A stretch of DNA of 64,000 nt from Alistipes sp. (GTDB lineage: Bacteria; Bacteroidota; Bacteroidia; Bacteroidales; Rikenellaceae). Below the pieces are notes generated by a model. The model worked only from the letters and a program-made list of their open reading frames with translations. It was not told the DNA's origin and searched no databases. Location of the stretch: positions 124,001 to 188,000 of the forward strand of contig JALENN010000009.1 in the NCBI GenBank assembly GCA_022767745.1, read 5' to 3'. The position numbers and the translations under genes are program-made. Of the stretch, positions 29,099 through 37,964 are shown one piece after another. Numbering within the stretch: the first letter of the stretch is position 1; the number at the start of each line of letters is the position of its first letter.

Positions 29099-29533
29099 TT
29101 CCGATGCTTTCAGGCGCTGCGAAGATACTCACTTTAGTTCGAAAAATGCAATTTGCGCAAGGATTTTTTTCGAAATGGAGCAGTTGGCTGACGGCTAAAT
29201 TGTTTATTGACAGCAATAAACGGCGACGCTGCACGGCGGTGTATGCTGAAACGGGGGCAGAATGGCATGCGAGGGTCGGAAACGGATCGTTTTTGGCTGA
29301 AATGTCGGATCGGTGCAGCGGCGTGTTTGCCTACGGCTGCATCCCGTTTGTGCGGTTTGCTGTCTGGCGGTTTCTGCGCCGCGGGCATAAAACCATTGCC
29401 GCCGTAACGGTTTGGCCGGCGACACTATGCCGGTGGCGGCGATGTGTTACATTTTCATTAAATGTGGAAAGGCGTTTGCGGCGCATTCGTATTTGTTGCC
29501 TAATTTTGGGCCGCATACGAAACACGATTTGTT
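29099..29533. other. Gene-free 435-bp divergent intergenic region
   Basis: It lies between the small minus-strand gene and the response regulator. I see a perfect 8-bp hairpin GTTTATTG/CAATAAAC at 29202-29221, scattered GC-rich repeats near 29310-29345, and a plus-strand -7 element at 29501-29508. Overlapping frames on both strands show no family features. A small RNA is possible but not shown. Confidence 0.4.
29501..29508 (+). promoter_or_regulatory. Promoter of the PhoB-like/PhoR-like operon
   Basis: TAATTTTG, perfect TAnnTTTG, 26 bp before the ATG at 29534, with a TTG at 29476-29478 in the -33 region. Confidence 0.6.
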
Positions 29534-30214
29534 ATGGCTAACGGTCGAATACTCGTTGTGGACGACGAAGAGTCGTTGTGCGAGATCCTGCAGTTCAACC
29601 TCGAGAGCGAGGGCTACGAGGTGACGACGGCCAACAGCGCCGAGGAGGCGCTGAGGCTCGATATCAAGAGTTATGATCTGATCCTTCTCGACGTGATGAT
29701 GGGCGAGATGAGCGGCACGCGCATGGCGTCGCTGCTGAAGGCCGATCCCGAGACGGCGCATGTGCCTATAATATTCTGCACGGCGCGCGACTGCGAGGAC
29801 GACCGCGTTTCGGGTCTGGAGCTGGGTGCCGACGACTACATCGCCAAGCCCTTCTCGGTGCGCGAGCTTGTGGCGCGCGTCAAGAGCGTGCTGCGCCGTA
29901 CGCGTCATGATGACGAGGCGGAGGACCGCATCGTTTACGAGGGGCTCTGCATCGACTGCCGCCGCAAGGTGTGCACGATGGACGGCGAGCCCGTGCAGCT
30001 CACGAAAAAGGAGCTTGAGATACTCATGCTGCTGCTCTCGAACCGCGGCCGCATCTTCTCGCGCGAGCAGATCCTGCAGAGCGTGTGGAGCGACAAGGTC
30101 ATCGTGCTCGACCGCACCATCGACGTGAACATCACGCGCCTGCGCCGCAAGATAGGGCGCTACGGCGACAGAATCGTGACTCGACAGGGTTATGGCTACG
30201 GATTCGAAGCGTAG
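29534..30214 (+). CDS. OmpR/PhoB-family response regulator
   Basis: 226 residues. A receiver domain (about 5-118) has the acidic pair D10-D11, the phospho-acceptor Asp53 in LILLDVMM, Thr in FCTARD and Lys in YIAKPF. A winged-helix DNA-binding domain (about 130-226) has KELEILMLLLSNRG, FSREQIL and the terminal TRQGYGYGFE. The kinase gene downstream overlaps it by 23 bp. The next genes encode a PhoU-like protein and a phosphate transporter, so a PhoB-like phosphate role is plausible. That is inferred from context only, since no Pho box was identified. Confidence 0.93.
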   Translation: MANGRILVVDDEESLCEILQFNLESEGYEVTTANSAEEALRLDIKSYDLILLDVMMGEMSGTRMASLLKADPETAHVPIIFCTARDCEDDRVSGLELGADDYIAKPFSVRELVARVKSVLRRTRHDDEAEDRIVYEGLCIDCRRKVCTMDGEPVQLTKKELEILMLLLSNRGRIFSREQILQSVWSDKVIVLDRTIDVNITRLRRKIGRYGDRIVTRQGYGYGFEA

Positions 30215-31652
30215 GCTGCCGTTCCATCGCCGGGCTTTCCTGCTGCTCATATCGTTGTCGTGGGCGCTGGTAGCCTGTTTCATCCTTTTCCAATATGTGC
30301 GTGAGCGGCGTTACAAGGTGTCGAGCCTCGATGCCGTGCTGCAGCTCGAGAATGTCCACCTGCTCGATATGATCGAACGGCCGCAGGGACTGGATCTCGA
30401 TCCGCTCGTTGCGCTCGACATGCCCGATACGCTGCGTGTGACGGTCATAGGCCTCGACGGCGAGGTGCTGTACGACTCCTACAGCGAGGAATCCGGCGGC
30501 AGCGCCGTGCTGGGTAACCATCGGCAGCGTCCCGAAGTGGCGGCGGCGCTGGCGACGGGGGCGGGATACACAATCAAGCGTCTTTCGGAGAGTACGTCGG
30601 AGCGATACTTCTATTCGGCGCGCCGCGGCCACAATGTGGTGATGCGCACGGCCGTGCCCTACACCTATTCGCTCTACCGTTCGCTGCGGGCCGATATGGG
30701 CTTTCTGTGGTTCATTCTTGCCGTGGCGGTAGTAATCAGCATTATAGGATACTTCGCCACGCGGCGTCTGGGACGCCAGATCGAGCGCCTGCGCGATTTT
30801 GCCGAGCGCGCCGAGCGGGGCGAACGCATCGAGTGCGGCACAAGTGTGGCGCGCGACGAGATCGACGACATCTCGAACCATGTGATAGGTCTCTATGCCG
30901 AGTTGCAGAAGACCATCGGCGAACGTGACCGCGAGCATGCCAAGGCGCTGCACGAGACGCAGGAGAAGATCCGCATCAAGCGTCAACTGACGAACAACAT
31001 AAACCACGAGCTGAAGACCCCCATAGCATCCATATCGGGATACATCGAGACGATCATCTCGAACGAGCGCATGGACGACGCCACACGTACGGCCTTCCTG
31101 CGGCGGTGCCTGTCGCAGTGTGAGCGTCTGGGCAAGCTGCTTGCCGACGTGGCTGACATTACGCGCATGGACGACGGCCGCGAGCAGATCCACCGCGAGC
31201 GCGTGGTGCTGAACGACATCGTGGACGAGATCGCCGAGGAGGTGGCCGTGCAGCCTGCCGAGCGGCGGCTGCGTGTCAACTGCGACTTCGAGGGCGAGGT
31301 GGCCGTGGTGGGCAACCGCGACATGCTGACCTCGATATTCCGCAACCTGGCCTCCAACGCCGTGGCCTACTCGTCGGGGCGCGACATATTCATACACATG
31401 GTGGCCGAGGACGACGAGAAGTACACCATCTCGTTCGCCGACAACGGTATCGGCGTCGAGGAGGAGCATCTGCCGCGCCTGTTCGAGCGTTTCTACCGTG
31501 TCGACAAGGGCCGCTCGCGCAAGATGGGAGGTACGGGGCTCGGCCTGTCCATCGTCAAGAATGCCGTGGCGCTGCATGGCGGCGACATCGAGGCCCGCAA
31601 CCGTGTGAGCGGCGGTCTGGAGTTCATATTCACGCTCAGGAAAAATCCATAA
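30192..31652 (+). CDS. Membrane sensor histidine kinase (PhoR-like)
   Basis: 486 residues. TM1 spans about 15-34 and TM2 about 170-188, enclosing a 135-residue periplasmic sensor. After a HAMP-like linker (about 190-245), the dimerisation domain has the H-box NNINHELKTP with His272, and the catalytic domain has the N box (FRNLASNAVAYS), DNGIG and GGTGLGLSIVK. The start at 30192 overlaps the regulator gene by 23 bp, typical of translational coupling. The partner is the upstream OmpR-family regulator. Confidence 0.93.
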   Translation: MATDSKRRLPFHRRAFLLLISLSWALVACFILFQYVRERRYKVSSLDAVLQLENVHLLDMIERPQGLDLDPLVALDMPDTLRVTVIGLDGEVLYDSYSEESGGSAVLGNHRQRPEVAAALATGAGYTIKRLSESTSERYFYSARRGHNVVMRTAVPYTYSLYRSLRADMGFLWFILAVAVVISIIGYFATRRLGRQIERLRDFAERAERGERIECGTSVARDEIDDISNHVIGLYAELQKTIGERDREHAKALHETQEKIRIKRQLTNNINHELKTPIASISGYIETIISNERMDDATRTAFLRRCLSQCERLGKLLADVADITRMDDGREQIHRERVVLNDIVDEIAEEVAVQPAERRLRVNCDFEGEVAVVGNRDMLTSIFRNLASNAVAYSSGRDIFIHMVAEDDEKYTISFADNGIGVEEEHLPRLFERFYRVDKGRSRKMGGTGLGLSIVKNAVALHGGDIEARNRVSGGLEFIFTLRKNP

Positions 31653-31725
31653 TTCACAGGCTCGTAATTTCCGTGTAACAGAACTGTAACATCCGATTCG
31701 TTTATTTGCGGCAGCAAATCCGGTC

Positions 31726-32556
31726 GTGATCGATATGGTGAAATTACTCGGTTTATTGTGTGTGTCGGCTCTCGCCGCCTCGGTTTTCGCCGGGGACGGC
31801 GGGGACGGTTTTATGCTGGCATTCACCATATTGCCGCTTCTGCGCACGGATGAGGCGTCGGACGACGCCACGGCGGAAGAGGGTGCGCGCGCCCTTTTCG
31901 AGCGCTATGCCGCCGATATATGTATCACCATCGACGAGGTTTCCCACATTTATAACCGTACTCTTGTGGCGCTTTTCCGCCAGAACACGCGTGTGCTGCG
32001 CGACATGACGCACCGCACCGAGCGGCTCTGCCGCGAGGCCGAGGCGCGGCGGCGTGCCGGCGTGGCATTGCACCGCAACGGCCCGGCCGACCTGCGCGCA
32101 TGGCTCTTCGGCACGCGCGCGACGATATATCTGGCCGAGGTGTGCGAGGCGCTGGACCGTATCGTGCGTCCCGCGTGCGAGCATGTGGAGCGTGGGGCGG
32201 GCGCCCTGTCAAAGGAGCAGACGGTGGCGCTGATGCGCCTGAACGATGCCGTGGACGGCATGACGCACAAGGTGACGGAGGCCCTGTCGGACAACTCGCC
32301 TTCGGACGATTCGTCGGCCGAGGGTCTGGCGCGTGTGCGCCGGCAGCGCAAGGCCGTGCTGGAGTGTGTGGACGAGTACACGCGCGAACAGATCCTGCGC
32401 GGCGGCGACGACGAGGGCGCGGCCACCGACCTGTTATTCCTGACGCTGCTCGGCGAGACGAAGACGCTCACGCTGCGCATGTCGAACCTGCTCAAGGTGA
32501 AGCGATACAGCCTGCATGCGTGCGACGGCGACGGGGCGTGGGACGACAACGCATGA
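31726..32556 (+). CDS. Stand-alone PhoU-like (DUF47-type) helical protein with an N-terminal membrane or signal segment
   Basis: 276 residues from the GTG at 31726 (ATG at 31735 is an alternative start). Residues about 4-35 are hydrophobic (LLGLLCVSALAASVFAG and MLAFTILPLL). The rest is all helical and aligns by eye with the C-terminal PhoU-like domain of the phosphate transporter encoded next: VSHIYNRTLVALFRQNTRVLR against a matching RRSAVNMLHYSSEEYRRITD block, and a C-terminal TDLLFLTLLGETKTLTLRMS matching LTVSLVYLNILQESSEMLSS. It may regulate the transporter or the PhoR-like kinase. It sits between the two-component pair and the transporter. Confidence 0.65.
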   Translation: MIDMVKLLGLLCVSALAASVFAGDGGDGFMLAFTILPLLRTDEASDDATAEEGARALFERYAADICITIDEVSHIYNRTLVALFRQNTRVLRDMTHRTERLCREAEARRRAGVALHRNGPADLRAWLFGTRATIYLAEVCEALDRIVRPACEHVERGAGALSKEQTVALMRLNDAVDGMTHKVTEALSDNSPSDDSSAEGLARVRRQRKAVLECVDEYTREQILRGGDDEGAATDLLFLTLLGETKTLTLRMSNLLKVKRYSLHACDGDGAWDDNA

Positions 32557-32599
32557 CGGAGGCCTGCGGGCAAACAGTTGAAAACCTTAATATTGATAT

Positions 32600-34834
32600 A
32601 TGGAAATAGTTTACTTCGGAATTATCGTTTTTATCTTTATCCTGGCCGTATTCGACCTGATGGTAGGTGTGAGTAACGACGCGGTCAACTTTCTCGGTTC
32701 GGCCGTAGGGGCCAAGGCTGCCAATGTGAAGTATATCTTCGCCGTGGCGGCTGTGGGTGTGATGTTCGGTGCCGCCGTCAGCAACGGAATGATGGAGATC
32801 GCGCGCCACGGTATCTTCAGCCCCGAGCACTTCTACTTTCAGGAGGTGATATGCATCTTCATGGCGGTGATGGTCACCGACGTGATCATACTCGACATAT
32901 TCAACTCGCTGGGCCTGCCCACGTCGACCACCGTCTCGATGGTCTTCGAGCTGTTGGGAGGCGCCTTCGCCATCGCCATGGTGAAGATACTCACGGCGGG
33001 TGACGACACGCTCACCTTCGGCATGCTGCTCAATACGGACAAGGCACTGTCGGTGATTCTGGGTATATTCCTTTCGGTGGCCGTGGCCTTCTTCTTCGGC
33101 TCGGTGGTGCAGTGGATCGTGCGTCTGATCTTCACGTTCGACTACCGCCACCATCTCAAGTGGAGCATCGGCCTCTTCGGCGGCGTGGCCGCTACGGCAA
33201 TCGTATATTTCATGCTCATAAAGGGCATGAAGGAGTCGTCGCTCATGACCGACGACGTGAAGACGTGGATGCACGAGAATACGCGCGTGCTGCTGCTGGG
33301 CTGTCTGGGCGGCTTCACCGTGCTGATGCAGGTGCTGCACTGGCTGCGTGTGAACGTGTTCAAGGTGGTTGTGATGCTGGGTACGTTCGCCCTGGCCATG
33401 GCATTCGCCGGCAACGACCTTGTGAACTTCATCGGTGTGCCCCTGGCCGGATACTCGTCGTATGTGGATTACATGGCCAACGGCGCCGGCAGCGACACCT
33501 TCCTCATGGAGTCGCTGAACGCTCCGGCGAAGACGCCGTTCGTATTCCTCTTCGGCGCGGGTGTGGTGATGATCATATCGCTCTACACCTCGAAGAAGGC
33601 GCGTAACGTGATCAAGACCTCGGTCGACCTGTCGCGTCAGGCGGCGGGCGAGGAGATGTTCGGCTCGTCGGGCGTGGCCCGCAGCATTGTGCGCACGTCG
33701 ATGTCGGTGGCCACGTTCATCACCAACGTGACGCCCGCTCCCGTCAAGCGCTGGGTCAACTCGCGCTTCGACCCCGACCGTGCCGCCATCACCGACGGCG
33801 CCGCATTCGACCTGGTGCGTGCCTCGGTACAGCTGCTGCTGGCGAGTCTCCTTATCGCGCTCGGCACGTCGCTCAAGCTGCCCCTTTCGACCACCTATGT
33901 AACCTTCATGGTGGCTATGGGTACCTCGCTGGCCGACCGCGCGTGGGGCCGCGAGAGCGCCGTCTTCCGCATCACGGGCGTGTTGTCGGTCATCGGCGGA
34001 TGGTTCATCACGGCGGGTGCCGCCTTCACGGCCTGCTTCTTCGTGGCGCTGCTGATGTACTACGGCGGGGTGACGGTGATGGTGCTGTCGATGGGCGTGG
34101 TGATCTTCATGCTCGTGCGCAGCAACGCGCGTTACAACCGCAAGAAGGAGACCGAGAGCGAGGATACGCTCTTTGCCGATATTGTCAACGCGAAGGATGT
34201 GACGACCGTTTGGCCCATGGTCAAGGAGCATGTCCGCCGCAGCGCCGTTAACATGCTGCACTACTCGTCGGAGGAGTACCGCCGCATAACCGATGCCTTC
34301 ATGTCGGAGGATCACCGCGGCTTCCAGCGCATAGCGCGCGAGATCGACAGCCGCAAGAAGCTGCTGCGCCAGACCCACCGCAAGGAGACGATCTGCATAC
34401 GCCGCGTCGACAGCCACACGGCCATCGAGAAGACCACGTGGTTCCACCTGCAGAGTAACGCGCAGGAGCAGCTGCACTACATAATCAAGCGTTTGTGCGA
34501 CATGTGTCGCGAGCATGTGGACAACAACTTCAAGCCGCTGCCTGCGGCCTGCGCCGAAGAGCTGGTACCCGTGCGTAACAAGGTGTGTGCGCTCATTGCC
34601 GAGGGTGCCGCCGTGCTGGAGAACGGCGACGAGGGCATAGCACGTCTGGTGGAGCGCAGTGACGAGGTGAAGAAGCGCCTCAATGAGCTCTACGACAATC
34701 AGGTGAAGCGCATAAACGCCGGCGATGAGAACCTGACCGTATCGCTCGTATATCTGAACATCCTGCAGGAGTCGTCGGAGATGCTCTCGTCGCTCGACCG
34801 CATGATCTACTACAGCGAGCGTTTCCGCAACTGA
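32600..34834 (+). CDS. Pit-family inorganic phosphate transporter with C-terminal PhoU-like domain
   Basis: 744 residues. The N-terminal half has the PiT signature twice: FDLMVGVSNDAVNFLGSAVG (about 15-34) and FAGNDLVNFIGVPLAGYSS (about 271-289), with about ten membrane helices in total. The stretch from about 525 to the end is a soluble helical PhoU/DUF47-like domain (HLQSNAQEQLHYIIKRLCDM). Low-affinity phosphate:cation symport is the family role; the fused domain probably controls it. Such long Pit-PhoU fusions are common in Bacteroidales. It lies downstream of the two-component pair and the stand-alone PhoU-like gene. Confidence 0.92.
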   Translation: MEIVYFGIIVFIFILAVFDLMVGVSNDAVNFLGSAVGAKAANVKYIFAVAAVGVMFGAAVSNGMMEIARHGIFSPEHFYFQEVICIFMAVMVTDVIILDIFNSLGLPTSTTVSMVFELLGGAFAIAMVKILTAGDDTLTFGMLLNTDKALSVILGIFLSVAVAFFFGSVVQWIVRLIFTFDYRHHLKWSIGLFGGVAATAIVYFMLIKGMKESSLMTDDVKTWMHENTRVLLLGCLGGFTVLMQVLHWLRVNVFKVVVMLGTFALAMAFAGNDLVNFIGVPLAGYSSYVDYMANGAGSDTFLMESLNAPAKTPFVFLFGAGVVMIISLYTSKKARNVIKTSVDLSRQAAGEEMFGSSGVARSIVRTSMSVATFITNVTPAPVKRWVNSRFDPDRAAITDGAAFDLVRASVQLLLASLLIALGTSLKLPLSTTYVTFMVAMGTSLADRAWGRESAVFRITGVLSVIGGWFITAGAAFTACFFVALLMYYGGVTVMVLSMGVVIFMLVRSNARYNRKKETESEDTLFADIVNAKDVTTVWPMVKEHVRRSAVNMLHYSSEEYRRITDAFMSEDHRGFQRIAREIDSRKKLLRQTHRKETICIRRVDSHTAIEKTTWFHLQSNAQEQLHYIIKRLCDMCREHVDNNFKPLPAACAEELVPVRNKVCALIAEGAAVLENGDEGIARLVERSDEVKKRLNELYDNQVKRINAGDENLTVSLVYLNILQESSEMLSSLDRMIYYSERFRN

Positions 34835-34873
34835 TGCCCTGCGTCAGGGCGGCAGCCCGTGCATATATGGTTT

Positions 34874-34897
34874 GCGGCCGCCCATGTGGGCGGCCGC
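34874..34897. terminator. Terminator hairpin after the phosphate transporter
   Basis: Perfect 10-bp stem GCGGCCGCCC/GGGCGGCCGC with a 4-nt loop ATGT, 40 bp past the stop. No long T run follows. Confidence 0.6.
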
Positions 34898-34956
34898 CTG
34901 CCGTTGTTGCGGGAATGTTCGTGCCGCGTGGATTTGTCCCTGACCGCACCTTTTAG

Positions 34957-34964
34957 TATATTTG
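34957..34964 (+). promoter_or_regulatory. Promoter of the nucleoside hydrolase gene
   Basis: TATATTTG with a TTG at 34934-34936, a 20-bp gap. Both promoter parts fit the Bacteroidetes consensus. Confidence 0.7.
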
Positions 34965-35002
34965 TAGACCTTAAAACCCAAACCTGAAGAATAATCAAGC
35001 GT

Positions 35003-36016
35003 ATGAAGAGACTTTTTCTGTTGCTGGCCCTCGTGGGCATGTGCAGCACGACGGCATTTGCGGCCCGCGAGCGCGGTCAGGCCGTGATATTCGAGACCGA
35101 CATGGGCAACGACATCGACGACGCGATGGCGCTCGACCTGCTGCTTAAGAAACACGAACAGGGCGTGATCGACCTGCTGGGCGTGAGCGTTCACAAGAAC
35201 AACCCGCATGCCGCCGAGTTCATCGACATCATGCGCCGTTGGTATGGCCATGCCGACATTCCGATCGGCGTGTCGTGTGTTACGGTGGACGACTGTGACG
35301 ACTATGCCACGCGCGTATGCCGCATGGTGGACGGGCGCGGAAAACCGCTCTTCGCGCGGGCCAGACGCCCGCATTACGAGCCTGCGGTGGAGATGTACCG
35401 CCGTCTGCTCGCGTCGAGCGACGACGGGTCGGTGGTGATCATAAGCGTCGGCTTCTCGACTACCGTCGCCGAGCTGTTGAAGAGCGGCCCCGACCGCTAT
35501 TCCGACCTCACGGGGCGCGAGCTGGTGGCCCGCAAGGTGAAGTATTTCTCGATCATGGGCGGCGAGTTCGAGATGAAGAACTATGCCGAGTACAATATCG
35601 TGAACGACATACCCGCTGCACAGTATTTCTTCGACAACATGCCAGTGCCTGCGGTGATAACCCCTTTCAAGCTCGGTAAGCGCGTGCAGTATCCGGGCAG
35701 CAGCATCGCCGGGGACTTCGGCTGGGCCGTGGCGCACCCCATGGTCGAGGCCTACAAGGCCTATGCCCGCATGCCGTATGACCGCCCGACGTGGGATGTC
35801 ATAGCCTGCCTCTACCTTTTCGACGGAACAGAGGGCTGTTTCTCGCTGAGCGAGCCGGGCGAAGTGAAGGTTACGGACAAGGGCGTGACGCTGTTCACCC
35901 CTTCAGCAGGGGGGCGTTTCCGCGTGATCGAGTGTACGGACGAGCAATGCGGCCGCATCCTCGACTACTTCCTGCGCGAGTTGCCTGCGCCGCCGCACAG
36001 GTATGCACGCAAGTGA
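35003..36016 (+). CDS. Exported inosine-uridine-preferring nucleoside hydrolase family protein
   Basis: 337 residues. A signal peptide (1-20, ending AFA) is followed by the metal-binding motif of the family, ETDMGNDIDDAMAL, with Asp33, Asp37, Asp39 and Asp40 as likely Ca ligands; a later STTVAEL and a C-terminal PTWDVIACLYL block also fit. Enzymes of this fold cleave the N-glycosidic bond of ribonucleosides to base plus ribose. The signal peptide places it in the periplasm or at the surface, suggesting salvage of external nucleosides. It has its own promoter and terminator. Confidence 0.88.
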   Translation: MKRLFLLLALVGMCSTTAFAARERGQAVIFETDMGNDIDDAMALDLLLKKHEQGVIDLLGVSVHKNNPHAAEFIDIMRRWYGHADIPIGVSCVTVDDCDDYATRVCRMVDGRGKPLFARARRPHYEPAVEMYRRLLASSDDGSVVIISVGFSTTVAELLKSGPDRYSDLTGRELVARKVKYFSIMGGEFEMKNYAEYNIVNDIPAAQYFFDNMPVPAVITPFKLGKRVQYPGSSIAGDFGWAVAHPMVEAYKAYARMPYDRPTWDVIACLYLFDGTEGCFSLSEPGEVKVTDKGVTLFTPSAGGRFRVIECTDEQCGRILDYFLRELPAPPHRYARK

Positions 36017-36030
36017 CGTCGTGTCGCACA

Positions 36031-36065
36031 ATGCGGGCGGTATCCGGGGCGGATGCCGCCCGCAT
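36031..36065 (+). terminator. Terminator after the nucleoside hydrolase
   Basis: Perfect 10-bp stem ATGCGGGCGG/CCGCCCGCAT (36031-36040 with 36056-36065), loop 15 nt, followed by a TTG-rich stretch. Confidence 0.6.
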
Positions 36066-36131
36066 CGTTGTTTGCAGCGGGGCGGACTGTGCGGGATGAT
36101 GTTTTTTTGGGGTTAAAATGTCGCTGCGGCG

Positions 36132-36162
36132 TTGCTGTGTGTGAAAAATTGTACTATCTTTG
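36132..36162 (+). promoter_or_regulatory. rho promoter
   Basis: TTG at 36132-36134 and TATCTTTG at 36155-36162 with a 20-bp gap, a textbook Bacteroidetes promoter. The leader to the ATG at 36235 is about 65 nt. Confidence 0.8.
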
Positions 36163-36234
36163 CGGCATCGAAAGAAAATAATCGTTCGATTATTTTACAA
36201 TCAGCGAATTATAAACAAACGGAATTTATTCTAT

Positions 36235-37941
36235 ATGCAAGACTTAAGTGCGCTCAACGGTAAGACCATAGCCGAACTGCGCGAAATCGGTAAGGTTCTG
36301 GGTATAACCGATTTGACATTGAAAAAGAAGGATCTCATCGCTCGCATAGCCGAGATGGCCGCCGCAGGGGATGATTCGGCCGCGGAGGATTCCGCCGCTG
36401 CCGTCGCCGCCTCGGAGAGCGAGGGTGCGGCTGCCGCCGAGGATGCGGCCGCCGAGCCCCAGCGCAAGCGAAGCCGCCGTCCGCGCATGAGCAGTGTCCG
36501 CATCGAGGAGAACAAGCCTGCGGGCGAGGGTTCTACGGAGCGCGTACGCATAGTGATGCCCGAGAACGGGCCTGCCGCAGCCGCCGAGGAGCGCGCTGCT
36601 GCGGATGAAGCCGAGGTACCCGCCGCCGAGGAGCCTGCAGCCGAGCCCAAGCGGCGCGGACGCAAGCCCAAGGCCGTGAAGGGAGCCGAGGGTGAGGCCG
36701 ACGCCGCAGGCGAGATGGCCGAGGCGGAGCCGCGTGCCGCCGCGTCGCACGCACATGCGTCGCATGATGGCGAGGAGGCAGGCCGTGAGGGCCGCGACGC
36801 CAGGGATAAGGAGAAGGAGGTCTTCGCCGGCGAGATCATCGGCGAGGGAGTGCTGGAGGTTATGCCCGACGGCTACGGATTCCTCCGTTCGGCCGATTAC
36901 AACTATCTCAACTCGCCTGATGACATATATGTGTCGCCGTCGCAGATCAAACTCTTCGGTCTGAAGCCCGGCGATACCATCAGCGGTACGATCCACCCCC
37001 CGAAGGAGGGCGAGAAGTATTTCCCGCTGATCCGCGTGAACGAGATAAACGGCCTCGCACCCGAGTACATCCGCGACCGCGTGCAGTTCGAGTATATGAC
37101 GCCGCTGTTCCCGAGCGAGAAGTTCAACCTCACGGGCAAGGGCCACAACAACCTGTCGAACCGCGTGGTGGATCTCTTCTCGCCCATAGGCAAGGGTCAG
37201 CGCGGCCTTATCGTGGCACAGCCTAAGACGGGTAAGACGATGCTGCTGCAGTCGATAGCCAATGCCATCGCCGACAACCATCCCGAGGTGTACATGATCG
37301 TGCTGCTGATCGACGAGCGTCCCGAGGAGGTTACCGAGATGGCCCGCAACGTCAAGGCCGAGGTCGTGGCGTCGACCTTCGACGAGCAGGCGTCGCGCCA
37401 TGTGAAGGTGGCGGAGATGGTACTCGAGAAGGCAAAGCGCATGGTCGAGTGCGGCCACGACGTAGTGATATTCCTCGATTCGATAACGCGTCTGGCGCGT
37501 GCCTACAACTCGGTGCAGCCCGCTTCGGGCAAGGTGCTCTCGGGAGGTGTCGACGCCAATGCGCTGCACAAGCCCAAGCGTTTCTTCGGTGCGGCGCGAA
37601 ACACCGAGGAGAAGGGTTCGCTCACGATCATAGCAACGGCGCTGATCGATACCGGCTCGAAGATGGACGAGGTTATTTTCGAGGAGTTCAAGGGTACGGG
37701 TAACATGGAGTTGCAGCTCGACCGCCGCCTCTCGAACAAGCGAGTATATCCCGCCGTCGATGTCATATCGTCGGGCACGCGCCGTGAGGACCTGCTGCTC
37801 ACGCCCGAGGTGATGAACCGCACGTGGGTGCTGCGCAAGTATTTCTCGGAGATGACCACCGTCGAGGCGATGGAGTTCCTGCAGAAGCAGATGTCGCTGA
37901 CGGAGACCAACGAGGAGTTCCTCGCTACGATGAACCAGTAA
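36235..37941 (+). CDS. rho: Transcription termination factor Rho with a long disordered insertion
   Basis: 568 residues from the ATG at 36235; an upstream in-frame ATG at 36160 lies inside the promoter. Residues 1-43 are the N-terminal helical Rho domain ([18 protein letters not shown]). Residues about 45-195 are a low-complexity insertion of Ala, Glu, Arg and Lys. The OB-fold RNA-binding domain spans about 199-275 ([15 protein letters not shown]), and the RecA-like motor has Walker A PKTGKT (330-335). Rho is an RNA helicase that ends transcription. The insertion is of the kind reported to drive condensate formation by Rho in Bacteroides. Confidence 0.97.
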   Translation: MQDLSALNGKTIAELREIGKVLGITDLTLKKKDLIARIAEMAAAGDDSAAEDSAAAVAASESEGAAAAEDAAAEPQRKRSRRPRMSSVRIEENKPAGEGSTERVRIVMPENGPAAAAEERAAADEAEVPAAEEPAAEPKRRGRKPKAVKGAEGEADAAGEMAEAEPRAAASHAHASHDGEEAGREGRDARDKEKEVFAGEIIGEGVLEVMPDGYGFLRSADYNYLNSPDDIYVSPSQIKLFGLKPGDTISGTIHPPKEGEKYFPLIRVNEINGLAPEYIRDRVQFEYMTPLFPSEKFNLTGKGHNNLSNRVVDLFSPIGKGQRGLIVAQPKTGKTMLLQSIANAIADNHPEVYMIVLLIDERPEEVTEMARNVKAEVVASTFDEQASRHVKVAEMVLEKAKRMVECGHDVVIFLDSITRLARAYNSVQPASGKVLSGGVDANALHKPKRFFGAARNTEEKGSLTIIATALIDTGSKMDEVIFEEFKGTGNMELQLDRRLSNKRVYPAVDVISSGTRREDLLLTPEVMNRTWVLRKYFSEMTTVEAMEFLQKQMSLTETNEEFLATMNQ

Positions 37942-37964
37942 ACCGTAACCAAAACACTAAACGT

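Noticed and set aside
28969..29541. Plus-strand frames over the 29-kb intergenic region
   Set aside because: They overlap one another and the likely minus-strand gene, end inside the response-regulator promoter, and show no family motif.
34874..34897. Dispersed repeat family based on GGCGGCCGCC hairpins (also at 5879-5907 and 40757-40785)
   Set aside because: The shared core is short and each copy sits just after a stop codon; they are better explained as separate GC-rich terminators.
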